Of a stretch of DNA of 40,086 bases, positions 13,986 through 22,105 are shown one piece after another. A program made the translations under genes and the position numbers. This stretch comes from a virus, in the IMG/VR virus record IMGVR_UViG_3300046169_000008, positions 1 to 40,086 of that record; one strand, 5' to 3'. The notes beneath the pieces were generated by a model. It worked only from the letters and a program-made list of their open reading frames with translations, ran no database searches and was not told the origin of the DNA. Each line of letters opens with the position of its first letter. The first letter of the stretch is position 1.

Positions 13986-14165
13986 ATGGAATTTCTTTAC
14001 GGGGCTGTGACAATGTACCTTCTAGGTGTACTGTTTTTCTATGAGGCCTTCACACCTAATGATGGCGAGGAAAGAGGTTATTTCTACACCTCAGCTGTCT
14101 GGCCCTACATTGCAATTAAGTTAATCGTTATGCGATTATTCTATGGTAAACAAGAAGAGGACTAG
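13986..14165 (+). CDS. Small membrane protein
   Basis: A 59-residue protein beginning MEFLYGAVTMYLLGVLFFYE, one clear hydrophobic helix at about 3-22, then a polar loop and a second weaker hydrophobic segment (AVWPYIAIKLIVMRLF, about 37-52). The ATG at 13986 is 3 nt after the previous stop; a TTG at 13980 is also in frame. It probably sits in the inner membrane. A role in host takeover or superinfection exclusion is possible but unsupported. Confidence 0.6.
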   Translation: MEFLYGAVTMYLLGVLFFYEAFTPNDGEERGYFYTSAVWPYIAIKLIVMRLFYGKQEED

Positions 14166-14167
14166 AC

Positions 14168-14347
14168 ATGCGCTGTTATATATGTAATGCTATGACACAA
14201 GGGACAGAGATATATTGGGAAGAGAAAACTCAGGACTGGTCACCATGTCCCAAGTGTGTAGCCAAGATCAAGGAGGCAGAAGAGATTGAGCTATTCGATG
14301 GAATACGAACACAAGAAACACCAGCCATGCCAAAGTTGCGGGAGTAG
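14168..14347 (+). CDS. Small zinc-ribbon protein overlapping the primase-helicase start
   Basis: A 59-residue protein with C-x2-C (CYIC, residues 3-6) and C-x2-C (CPKC, about 27-30), again a zinc-ribbon layout. Its last 62 nt overlap the start of the primase-helicase gene in another frame, and the AAGGAGG inside it serves as that gene's ribosome site. Function unknown; this is the second tiny zinc protein in 1 kb. Confidence 0.58.
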   Translation: MRCYICNAMTQGTEIYWEEKTQDWSPCPKCVAKIKEAEEIELFDGIRTQETPAMPKLRE

Positions 14348-15866
14348 TGATGGTGTTTACCCACATGCAGATGGCGACTACTGTTACGTCTGTAAAACAA
14401 AAACATTCAATGACGAGGAGGAAGTTATGCAAGCTCAGTCACATCTTACTGCGGTCAAGCCTCTGCCACCCGTAACAGGTACGCCTGCTGCTATCTCTAG
14501 CCGTGGCCTGACCAAGGCTGTTGCTGAGAAGTACAAAGCCCTAACCTCAAACGATAAGGTCAACCTGATCTATACCTTGAACGGTAAACCAACAGGCTTC
14601 AAGGAACGTGGCTTAGAAGAGAAGACATTCAAGTTCAATGGTAACGCACAGGCTGACCTATTCGGGCAGTCAGCATTCTCTAAGGGTGGTAAGTCAGTCA
14701 CCATAACAGAGGGTGAGTTCGACGCAATGGCTGCGTACCAAATTCTGTTCATGTCTGAGCCATGTGTTTCAGTAATCAATGGTGCATCAGGTGCAGTCAA
14801 GGACTGTAAACGTAACTATGAATGGCTCGATAGCTTTGAACGTATCAACATCTGCTTCGACAGTGACAAGGCAGGTCAGGATGCAGCAGTAGCTGTTGCT
14901 GAGTTATTTGATCCACGTAAGGTACGTCTAGTCAAGATGGTGCTCAATGATCCTAACGACTTCATACTTAGAGGTCGTGAACGTGAGTTCATCGACAGTC
15001 ACAAGAAGGCTGGTCCCTTTACCCCGGATGGTATCGTATCCGGTGTGGAACTGTATGATCTAGTGAGCACACCACCAAGCTACGACTGTGTGCCGTATCC
15101 TTTCGATGGTCTCAATGACATGACCAAAGGTCTACGCACTGGAGAGTTGATTACCTTTGTGGCTGGTACTGGTGTCGGTAAGACACAGGTTATGCGAGAG
15201 ATACTGTATAGCCTAATCACACAAGACAAAGGAAACGTGGGTACACTGTTCTTGGAGGAGCCAGTACGTGACACAGGCTTAGGCATGATGTCCCTTCACG
15301 CAGATAAGATGTTACATCTACCCGATACCGAATACACAAAGGAAGAATTTGATAATGCGTATCAGGCCACTCTTGGAAGCAATCGTGTCTATCTGTATGA
15401 CAGTTTCGGCAGTAATACTGTTGAACGTATTGTTAGCATGGTTCGTTATCTAGCCCGGTCATGTGACTGCAAGTACATCATCCTTGACCACATAAGTATT
15501 GTCGTGAGTGACCACGCCAAGGATGAACGCAAAGCATTGGATGAGATTGTCACCAAGCTCAAGACGTTAACAGTAGAGCTTGACATCTGCTTACTTATGG
15601 TGTCTCATCTTAACAGGGACAAGAACCGTAAGCCACCAGAAGAGGGAGGTACTATCAACCTACAAGACATCCGAGGCACGGCAGGTATCGGTCAGCTGTC
15701 CAACATAATCGTTGCCCTAGAAAGAAACACACAGGCAGAGGATGAGTTGGAACGTAATACCACAAAGGTACGTGTCATCAAGAACCGATTCACAGGCGAG
15801 ACAGGTGTAGCAGATAGCTTGCTTTACTCACGCCACACAGGTAGACTTACAAGTTACGGAGGATAG
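14286..15866 (+). CDS. DNA primase-helicase (T7 gp4-like)
   Basis: A 526-residue bifunctional enzyme that unwinds the fork and makes primers. An N-terminal zinc motif (C15, C18, C33, C36), a TOPRIM domain (TEGEFDA at 141-147, FDSDKAG at 191-197) and a RecA-type helicase domain (Walker A GTGVGKT at 294-300, later LEEPVRDTG and an HLNRDKN motif) are in the T7 order. The start is probably TTG at 14286: AAGGAGG lies 9 nt before it, while the first ATG (14298) is 21 nt away. The polymerase gene follows after 3 nt. Confidence 0.93.
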   Translation: MSYSMEYEHKKHQPCQSCGSSDGVYPHADGDYCYVCKTKTFNDEEEVMQAQSHLTAVKPLPPVTGTPAAISSRGLTKAVAEKYKALTSNDKVNLIYTLNGKPTGFKERGLEEKTFKFNGNAQADLFGQSAFSKGGKSVTITEGEFDAMAAYQILFMSEPCVSVINGASGAVKDCKRNYEWLDSFERINICFDSDKAGQDAAVAVAELFDPRKVRLVKMVLNDPNDFILRGREREFIDSHKKAGPFTPDGIVSGVELYDLVSTPPSYDCVPYPFDGLNDMTKGLRTGELITFVAGTGVGKTQVMREILYSLITQDKGNVGTLFLEEPVRDTGLGMMSLHADKMLHLPDTEYTKEEFDNAYQATLGSNRVYLYDSFGSNTVERIVSMVRYLARSCDCKYIILDHISIVVSDHAKDERKALDEIVTKLKTLTVELDICLLMVSHLNRDKNRKPPEEGGTINLQDIRGTAGIGQLSNIIVALERNTQAEDELERNTTKVRVIKNRFTGETGVADSLLYSRHTGRLTSYGG

Positions 15867-15869
15867 GAC

Positions 15870-17621
15870 ATGGAGGTAGTGTTCGACATAGAGACAGATG
15901 GCTTGAACCCTACAGTCATTCATGTCATGGTAGCCAAGGAGTTAGGGGTCAAGGGTAACTACATCATCCGTGGTCCCAAGGCCTTCGCTAAGTTTGCTCC
16001 CAAGGTATCCAAGTGGATAGCTCACAACGGTACAGGCTTTGACTGCAAGGTAGTAGAAAACTTGTGGGGCTACAAGATTCCTCTGTCTAAACAAGTAGAT
16101 ACACTTGTACTGTCTCGCCTGTTTAATCCTATGCGTAAGGGTGGTCACAGTCTCAAGTCATGGGGCATACGTCTTGATGAGTACAAGGGTGAGTTCAATG
16201 ACTGGTCTCAGTACTCAGAAGAGATGAAAGATTACTGCAAGCAAGATGTTAAGGTCACTGAGCTAGTGTATCAGGAGCTACTGAAGGAAGGTTCTAAGTT
16301 CAGTCAAGCAAGTATTGATCTTGAGCATCAGGTCCACGCAATCATGTGTGAGCAAGAGGCCAATGGATTTCTACTTGACACTGATCTAGCACAGGAAATA
16401 TACACCACCTGTCTAGCTGAAACCAATCGTATTGAGAGAGACATCAAAGAGTTCATGGTTCCCATTGCTGTTCCAGTCAAAGAGGTCAGCCTCAAGTACA
16501 AGAAAGACGGTAGCATCTTTGCCAATCAACTCTTGGAGGGCTGCAATGTACAGGGTGATTACACCAAGATCTTGTGGGAAGAGTTCAACCTTGCATCTCA
16601 ACCTCAGATTAACAAGAGGCTTAATCGTCTTGGTTGGAAGCCTACAGTCAAGACTAAGGGTGGTGACAGTTATAAAATTTGCCCAGAAAATTTAGCCACT
16701 ATACCTGACACTGCACCTCAGGCAGTTAAGGGTCTCAAGACATGGAAGGTGTTAGAGACACGTTGGAAGCTGGCCTCTGAGTGGTTACAAGGATCGCAGG
16801 GTGATGGTAGGGTACACGGACAGGTCATCACACCGGGTGCTGTGACACACCGTGCTGCACACCGTGGTCCTAACATGGCAAACATTCCATCTGTACCTCA
16901 CGGTAAGGATGGTATCCTGTGGAAGATGGATGGCATGTACGCATCTGAGTGTCGGCAGGCTTTCACTGTACCTGAGGGTAAGTTGCTCGTAGGTACGGAT
17001 GCAGCAGGTATCCAGTTACGAGTGCTTGCACATTACATGAACGATCCTGTATATACAGAACAGGTTATTGATGGAGACATCCACACGTTTAATATGAATG
17101 CGTTGGGTAAGTTCTGTAAGGACAGGCCCACAGCTAAGACATTTATCTACGCCTTCCTGCTAGGGGCAGGTGTGGGTAAGATTGCAGAGATACTTGGTTG
17201 CAATGCAGCACAAGCAAACAAGTCTATGCAAAACTTCTACGAGGCACTGCCTACACTCAAGAGACTAAAGAGTGAGGCTGCTCGTGCTGCCAGTATGGGT
17301 TGGATGAAAGGTCTTGACGGACGTATCCTGTCTATTGGTAGTGAACACCTTGCCCTGTCTGTTTATCTACAGGGTGGGGAAACCGTCATCATGCGCCTTG
17401 CCAATCTACTATGGTACAGCAAAGCAAAGAAGGAAGGCTTGAACTTCAAGCAGTGTGCATGGGTACATGACGAATGGCAAACAGAGGTTGACGCAGATCA
17501 AGCAGAAAGGTTAGGTGAACTACAGGTGCAAGCCATTAAAGATGCTGGCACTTTCTTTAAACTCAACTGCCCTATGGATGGTGAAGCAAAAATAGGCAGA
17601 AACTGGTTAGAAACTCATTGA
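15870..17621 (+). CDS. polA: Family A DNA polymerase with 3'-5' exonuclease
   Basis: A 583-residue replicative polymerase. Exonuclease motifs: DIETDG (6-11), HNGTGFD (52-58), DYCKQD (121-126). Polymerase motif A DAAGIQLR (377-384), motif B R419-PTA-K423-TFIY (to 427), motif C HDE (533-535). Tyr 427 matches T7 Tyr526 and E. coli Phe762. Two positions are unusual: the usual motif A Glu (E. coli E710) is Gln 382, and the motif B Tyr (E. coli Y766) is Leu 431. At 583 residues it is about 120 shorter than T7 gp5 and probably lacks a thioredoxin-binding loop. Confidence 0.94.
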   Translation: MEVVFDIETDGLNPTVIHVMVAKELGVKGNYIIRGPKAFAKFAPKVSKWIAHNGTGFDCKVVENLWGYKIPLSKQVDTLVLSRLFNPMRKGGHSLKSWGIRLDEYKGEFNDWSQYSEEMKDYCKQDVKVTELVYQELLKEGSKFSQASIDLEHQVHAIMCEQEANGFLLDTDLAQEIYTTCLAETNRIERDIKEFMVPIAVPVKEVSLKYKKDGSIFANQLLEGCNVQGDYTKILWEEFNLASQPQINKRLNRLGWKPTVKTKGGDSYKICPENLATIPDTAPQAVKGLKTWKVLETRWKLASEWLQGSQGDGRVHGQVITPGAVTHRAAHRGPNMANIPSVPHGKDGILWKMDGMYASECRQAFTVPEGKLLVGTDAAGIQLRVLAHYMNDPVYTEQVIDGDIHTFNMNALGKFCKDRPTAKTFIYAFLLGAGVGKIAEILGCNAAQANKSMQNFYEALPTLKRLKSEAARAASMGWMKGLDGRILSIGSEHLALSVYLQGGETVIMRLANLLWYSKAKKEGLNFKQCAWVHDEWQTEVDADQAERLGELQVQAIKDAGTFFKLNCPMDGEAKIGRNWLETH

Positions 17622-17646
17622 CATATACGTTGTGGCAGTGTATTAT
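17618..17646 (+). promoter_or_regulatory. Sigma-70-type promoter for the ssb-exonuclease gene group
   Basis: TTGACA (17618-17623) and TATTAT (17641-17646) are exactly 17 bp apart, with GTG directly before the -10 box. The -35 overlaps the polymerase stop codon. It is about 33 bp before the ssDNA-binding protein start and can boost expression of this abundant protein. Confidence 0.75.
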
Positions 17647-17678
17647 AATCAAACAGACTAACGCCAAAGGAGAAATAA

Positions 17679-18218
17679 ATGGCTGATAAAAAAATCGTAC
17701 TCAAAGATGTTGAAGTTTGCTGGGCTAAACTACAGGAGCCAGCACTCAAGTACATGTCAGAGACAGAGACAGAGTTCACTGTAGCAATCAAGATGAATGA
17801 CCAGCTTGAACGTCTCATGACTGACTTCAAGTTGAATAAGAAAGTCAAAGAGGGTAAAGATACTACCTTCGATGGTGCTCGATTCATTCAGATTGGGCTT
17901 GACCACAAGACACGTGGTGGCTGGACACGTTACGGTGAGGTCTACGATAAGAATGGTAACCCATCAGAGTCCTTAGTGGGCAATGGTTCAAAGGTAAACA
18001 TGTTTGTATCTATTGGTAACAGCCAGTACGGTAACATCATTAAGTTGGGTCACCTGTCTCACATGGAGCAAGAGACTAAGGAGATGTACTTTGACTTCTG
18101 TCAAGTCATGGAGCTAGTAGACTTTGAGCAATCATCTGCTGTTATCAAGTCTAATGCTGTTAACACGGCAGTGGATGCAGTACCAGAGGAAGAGATGTCC
18201 ATTCCATTTGAGGTGTAA
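17679..18218 (+). CDS. Single-stranded DNA-binding protein (T7 gp2.5-like)
   Basis: A 179-residue protein with an OB-fold look: KDVEVCWAKLQEPALKY at the N-terminus, then GWTRYGEVYDKNGNPSESLV and FVSIGNSQYGNI, and a C-terminal tail DAVPEEEMSIPFEV that is acidic with an aromatic near the end. In the family the acidic tail binds polymerase and helicase. Strong AAAGGAG ribosome site and its own promoter suggest high expression. It is placed right after the polymerase gene and before the exonuclease. Confidence 0.82.
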   Translation: MADKKIVLKDVEVCWAKLQEPALKYMSETETEFTVAIKMNDQLERLMTDFKLNKKVKEGKDTTFDGARFIQIGLDHKTRGGWTRYGEVYDKNGNPSESLVGNGSKVNMFVSIGNSQYGNIIKLGHLSHMEQETKEMYFDFCQVMELVDFEQSSAVIKSNAVNTAVDAVPEEEMSIPFEV

Positions 18219-18221
18219 AGA

Positions 18222-19085
18222 ATGACTAAAGATATTGATAGCCTGATCGAAGATGTCTATGCTGTACTTACTGATGGTTACACATCGACAGAGGAAAACG
18301 AGAAGGTTATCGATACCTTTGGTGACAGCCTCAAGGACTTGCTCCGTTCTCGTTTAAAACCCCGTACAGGAAAGGGATCGACACTCCGCCTGTCAGCAAT
18401 CGGTAAGCCTGCTCGTCAACTATGGTATGACAGTAAGGGACACATCCGTGAGACTATGACTGGCGATAAGCTACTCAAGTTTCTGTACGGGGACATCATC
18501 GAGGAGATACTACTTACTCTTGCTAAACTATCAGGACACAGTGTGACACATGAGCAAGAGAGGGTGAAGGTTGCAGGCATTACAGGACACATGGACGCAG
18601 TAATTGATGGTCATGTAGTTGATGTAAAGTCTGCCTCCCCTTCAGCCTTCAAGAAGTTCTCTCAGGCAAGCCTAGCTGTTGATGATCCATTCGGATACAT
18701 GCAGCAAATCTCTGCCTACAGTGAGGCTGTACCTGACAACAAGGGTGTAGCTTTCTGGGCGATGAATAAGGTAGATGGTTCACTCGTGTTGTACCAGCCA
18801 TCTGAGGACTTACTACCTGACACACAAGAACGTGTCACTGAATTGATAGAAGTCTTAGCCTCTGACACACCACCTGAACGGTGCTACGAGGCTGAGTTCG
18901 ACTACAAGACAGGTAACGAGAAGCTGGCTATCGGTTGTGTTTTCTGTGACTTCAAGAAGGAGTGTTGGAAAGATGCAAACAATGGAGAGGGTCTCAAAGG
19001 GTACAAGTATGCAGCTATGCCGTTTCCCCTGTACCTTACCAAGGTGGTAAAGGAACCAAGGGTTGCGGAGATAGACGTTGCCTAA
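18222..19085 (+). CDS. PD-(D/E)XK exonuclease with Fe-S type Cys cluster
   Basis: A 287-residue nuclease. GHMDAVIDGHVVDVKSASP (about 122-140) gives the catalytic Asp 125, Asp 134 and Lys 136, and QISAY (162-166) matches the Cas4/RecB Q-x3-Y motif. Cys 221, 239, 242 and 248 (spacing C-x2-C-x5-C at the end) resemble the iron-sulfur staple of Cas4 and AddB nucleases. The position suggests the role of T7 gp6, the exonuclease for host DNA breakdown, primer removal and recombination. The next gene overlaps its end by 8 nt. Confidence 0.85.
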   Translation: MTKDIDSLIEDVYAVLTDGYTSTEENEKVIDTFGDSLKDLLRSRLKPRTGKGSTLRLSAIGKPARQLWYDSKGHIRETMTGDKLLKFLYGDIIEEILLTLAKLSGHSVTHEQERVKVAGITGHMDAVIDGHVVDVKSASPSAFKKFSQASLAVDDPFGYMQQISAYSEAVPDNKGVAFWAMNKVDGSLVLYQPSEDLLPDTQERVTELIEVLASDTPPERCYEAEFDYKTGNEKLAIGCVFCDFKKECWKDANNGEGLKGYKYAAMPFPLYLTKVVKEPRVAEIDVA

Positions 19086-19479
19086 GAAGTTAACTACCCG
19101 ACAACGAGCACTCAAGGCTGGGTATAGGTCTGGCCTTGAGGAACAAACAGCTAAGATGTTAAAGAAGAAGAAGGTCAAGTACACCTACGAAGAGACCAAG
19201 ATCAAGTGGGAAGACTTCAAGATCAGGACGTACACACCAGACTTTGTTCTTCACAACGGCATCATAATAGAAACCAAGGGGCGCTTCACAGCTGCCGATA
19301 GACGTAAACACCTTGAAATTAAACGACAATACGGGACAGAACATGACATCAGGTTCGTCTTCAGCAACAGTCGTGCCAAGTTATACAAGGGTGCCAAGTC
19401 TTCATACGGTGATTGGTGTGATAAGCATGGGTTTCTTTACGCAGACAAGGAGATACCAGAGGAATGGTTAAATGAATGA
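19078..19479 (+). CDS. Endonuclease I, Holliday-junction resolvase (T7 gp3-like)
   Basis: A 133-residue resolvase. Residues Glu 21, Asp 55, Glu 65 and Lys 67 (YTPDF and IIETKGRF) match the catalytic set of T7 endonuclease I, almost at identical numbers. LYKGAKSSYGDWCDKHG near the C-terminus is also conserved. The start is TTG at 19078, overlapping the end of the exonuclease gene; the first in-frame ATG would remove the catalytic Glu. It cuts branched DNA before packaging and can degrade host DNA. Confidence 0.94.
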   Translation: MPKKLTTRQRALKAGYRSGLEEQTAKMLKKKKVKYTYEETKIKWEDFKIRTYTPDFVLHNGIIIETKGRFTAADRRKHLEIKRQYGTEHDIRFVFSNSRAKLYKGAKSSYGDWCDKHGFLYADKEIPEEWLNE

Positions 19480-19651
19480 CGATTTGACTACCCGCATTAT
19501 TGAACGGTTCAGTATTGAGGAGATAGCAGATGCTGTGGGTATCACACCTTACATGTTTGTCCAAGCATTTGCAGATGAAATAGTTGACAACCTTGGAGCC
19601 TTGTCAGATATTGACCACGGTTTCACAACAAAGATAGAGGACTACGAATGA
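19472..19651 (+). CDS. Small HTH-like hypothetical protein
   Basis: A 59-residue acidic protein. SIEEIADAVGITPYMFVQAF (about 14-33) has the spacing of a helix-turn-helix. It overlaps the previous gene by 8 nt and ends ATGA into the mazG gene, so it is surely part of the same translation chain. DNA binding is inference; the acidic character makes a protein partner equally possible. Confidence 0.6.
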   Translation: MNDDLTTRIIERFSIEEIADAVGITPYMFVQAFADEIVDNLGALSDIDHGFTTKIEDYE

Positions 19652-20004
19652 TTACACAAGAAGACATCGACGCATTCAAGATTGTAGACGTTACACCTAT
19701 TGACTATTCCTATTGGGTGGAAGATAAGATCGTAACGGAAGGTGACACCCGTTTGATTGAGAACACTCTTGGTCTAGTAGGTGAGGCTGGTGAGGTAGCT
19801 GAGAAGATCAAGAAGTATCTCAGAGATGACGGAAAGATCAGTCAGAAGGAGATCATCAAGGAGCTAGGGGATGTGGTGTTTTATGCTACAGCACTGTCCA
19901 ATTACTTTTACAGTAATCTCTCAGAGGTTATGCAAACAAACATGGACAAGTTGAATGATCGTGCTAAACGTGGTACGATTAAAGGGTCAGGGGATAACAG
20001 ATGA
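19648..20004 (+). CDS. mazG: MazG-like nucleotide pyrophosphohydrolase
   Basis: A 118-residue all-alpha NTP pyrophosphatase. The metal site is visible as GEAGEVAEKIKK (Glu 46, 49, 52) and KELGDVVFY (Glu 72, Asp 75). Phage MazG proteins hydrolyse dGTP and dCTP preferentially in tested cyanophage cases, and were formerly thought to lower ppGpp. It is next to RNR, glutaredoxin and PhoH, a common marine-phage grouping. It overlaps genes at both ends. Confidence 0.87.
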   Translation: MITQEDIDAFKIVDVTPIDYSYWVEDKIVTEGDTRLIENTLGLVGEAGEVAEKIKKYLRDDGKISQKEIIKELGDVVFYATALSNYFYSNLSEVMQTNMDKLNDRAKRGTIKGSGDNR

Positions 20005-20198
20005 AAAAGAAATGGCTAAACAATATCTTTGTGAGGTTCTTGAGGTACTCAGTGATGTGGTCAGAACACCGTCAAGCTATCAAACATCTTAACACGCTTT
20101 CAGACAGGCAGCTTAAAGATATTGGTCTTAACCGTGGTGATATTGACCGCATGGTATGGTTAGAAGAAGACAAAACAATGCGAGGACGAGGCGAATGA
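20001..20198 (+). CDS. DUF1127-like small protein
   Basis: A 65-residue basic protein. HLNTLSDRQLKDIGLNRGDI (about 29-48) matches the DUF1127 pattern 'L..LsDreL.DIGl.RgdI', a family abundant in alphaproteobacteria. In Rhodobacter sphaeroides a DUF1127 protein (CcaF1) binds RNA and influences RNA turnover. The N-terminal 25 residues are Trp- and Arg-rich. It overlaps mazG and RNR by 4 nt each, so it is co-translated with RNR. A phage copy could act on host RNA or on the phage mRNAs. Confidence 0.78.
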   Translation: MKKKWLNNIFVRFLRYSVMWSEHRQAIKHLNTLSDRQLKDIGLNRGDIDRMVWLEEDKTMRGRGE

Positions 20199-22096
20199 GC
20201 AACCTACTACCAACAGACTACCAGACCTTCATTGCTACCTCACGGTATGCACGTTGGCTTGAAAAAGAAGGACGCCGTGAAAACTGGGGTGAGACAGTCT
20301 CTCGTTACATGGACAACATTGTACGTCCTGTTGCTGGTGATAACACCTACATCAACGACATCGAGGAGGCTATCCTTAACCTTGAGGTGATGCCATCTAT
20401 GCGGTCACTCATGACAGCAGGACCAGCTGCTTCTCGTGACAACACTTGTATGTACAACTGTTCGTATCTACCCGTAGATGACCTTAAGGCCTTCGATGAG
20501 GCTATGTTTATCTTGCTCTGTGGTACTGGTGTCGGGTTCTCCGTCGAGCGCCAGTTCATCAGCAAGCTCCCAGAAGTGCCGCAACTCTTCGAGAGTGAGT
20601 CTGTCATTGTCGTTAAGGATAGTAAGGAAGGTTGGGCTAAGGCTCTCCGTCAAGTTATTGCACTCCTATACAGTGGTGAAATCCCTAAGTGGGATGTGTC
20701 TAAGGTTCGTCCAGCTGGCGCTCGTTTGAAGACATTCGGTGGTCGTGCCTCTGGTCCAGCACCTTTGATTGATCTGTTTAACTTTGCGGTCAACACATTC
20801 CGTGCAGCAGAGGGACGTAAGCTGTCATCTGTAGAATGCCATGACTTGATGTGTAAGATTGGTGAGGTAGTTGTTGTTGGTGGTGTACGCCGCAGTGCTA
20901 TGATCTCTCTGTCTAACCTGTCAGATGATCGTATGCGTCATGCTAAGTCAGGTGCATGGTGGGAGAACAATCCTCAACGTGCCTTGGCAAACAACTCAGT
21001 CTCTTATACAGAGAAGCCAGATGCTCCGTCATTCATGCGTGAGTGGACATCCTTGGTTGAGTCAGGCTCAGGTGAACGTGGTATCTTCAACCGTCAGGCT
21101 TCAAAGAAACAGGCTGAGAAGAATGGTCGCCGTGATCCTAACTTCGAGTTCGGGACCAACCCGTGTTCGGAAATAATTTTGCGACCAAATCAGTTTTGCA
21201 ACCTAACGGAGTGCGTAGTACGTGCTACAGATGACTTCGACACCTTGGCTCGTAAGGTTAAGTTGGCTACAATCTTGGGTACGATCCAATCTACCTACAC
21301 TAAGATGCCTTACCTCCGTAAGGTGTGGTCTGTTAACACAGAAGCTGAACGTCTATTGGGTGTAAGCCTTACAGGTATCATGGATAACCCCTTAATGACC
21401 AGTAAGAATGCTGGCCTAGATAAAACATTGGAGAAACTACGTGACATTGCTATCGAAACTAACGCTGAGTGGGCTGGCCTTCTCGGTATTCCTGTTGCTG
21501 CTGCTATTAGCTGTGTTAAGCCATCTGGAACAGTCAGCCAACTCGTTGACTCAGCCTCTGGGATTCACGCCCGACACAGTGATTACTACATCCGAACCGT
21601 TAGAGGAGACAACAAAGACCCCTTGACACAGTTCATGATTGACCAAGGTATCCCATCGGAGCCATGTGTTATGAAGCCAGATCAGACTACCGTGTTTAGC
21701 TTCCCTATGAAGTCACCCACCAATGCTGTTACACGTAACGACACAACAGCTATCGAGCAACTGGAGACATGGTTGACATACCAACGTCACTGGTGCGAAC
21801 ACAAACCATCCGTGACAATCTCAGTCAAGGATTGTGAGTGGGTAGAGGTAGGTGCCTTCGTATACAAACACTTCGATGAGATGTCAGGTGTGTCATTCTT
21901 GCCACACTCAGATCACACCTACCAACAGGCACCTTACCAAGACTGCGATAAGTCAGAGTATGAAGAGTTACTATCTCATATGCCTCCAGCTATTGACTGG
22001 TCAGAGTTGGCAGAGTATGAACAAGAAGACAACACCTCAGGTAGTCAGACTATGGCTTGCTCAGGTGACGCATGTGAAATCGTAGACCTAACATAA
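20195..22096 (+). CDS. nrdJ: Class II (adenosylcobalamin-dependent) ribonucleotide reductase
   Basis: A 633-residue single-chain RNR converting ribonucleotides to deoxyribonucleotides with B12 as radical source. Visible motifs are DNTCMYNCSYLPVDD, LCGTGVGFSVERQF, FGTNPCSEIIL with the radical-site Cys and Glu, and SCVKPSGTVSQLVDSASGIH. The C-terminus has the Cys pair ACSGDACEIVD for reduction by a thiol protein. No separate small subunit gene is present, which supports class II. I chose the ATG at 20195. Glutaredoxin follows after 9 nt. No intein is seen. Confidence 0.93.
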   Translation: MSNLLPTDYQTFIATSRYARWLEKEGRRENWGETVSRYMDNIVRPVAGDNTYINDIEEAILNLEVMPSMRSLMTAGPAASRDNTCMYNCSYLPVDDLKAFDEAMFILLCGTGVGFSVERQFISKLPEVPQLFESESVIVVKDSKEGWAKALRQVIALLYSGEIPKWDVSKVRPAGARLKTFGGRASGPAPLIDLFNFAVNTFRAAEGRKLSSVECHDLMCKIGEVVVVGGVRRSAMISLSNLSDDRMRHAKSGAWWENNPQRALANNSVSYTEKPDAPSFMREWTSLVESGSGERGIFNRQASKKQAEKNGRRDPNFEFGTNPCSEIILRPNQFCNLTECVVRATDDFDTLARKVKLATILGTIQSTYTKMPYLRKVWSVNTEAERLLGVSLTGIMDNPLMTSKNAGLDKTLEKLRDIAIETNAEWAGLLGIPVAAAISCVKPSGTVSQLVDSASGIHARHSDYYIRTVRGDNKDPLTQFMIDQGIPSEPCVMKPDQTTVFSFPMKSPTNAVTRNDTTAIEQLETWLTYQRHWCEHKPSVTISVKDCEWVEVGAFVYKHFDEMSGVSFLPHSDHTYQQAPYQDCDKSEYEELLSHMPPAIDWSELAEYEQEDNTSGSQTMACSGDACEIVDLT

Positions 22097-22105
22097 GGAA
22101 TAAGT

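Noticed and set aside
19581-19609. Forward promoter TTGACA-17-GATATT inside the 59-residue gene
   Set aside because: The -10 matches poorly and the site is within a coupled gene chain.
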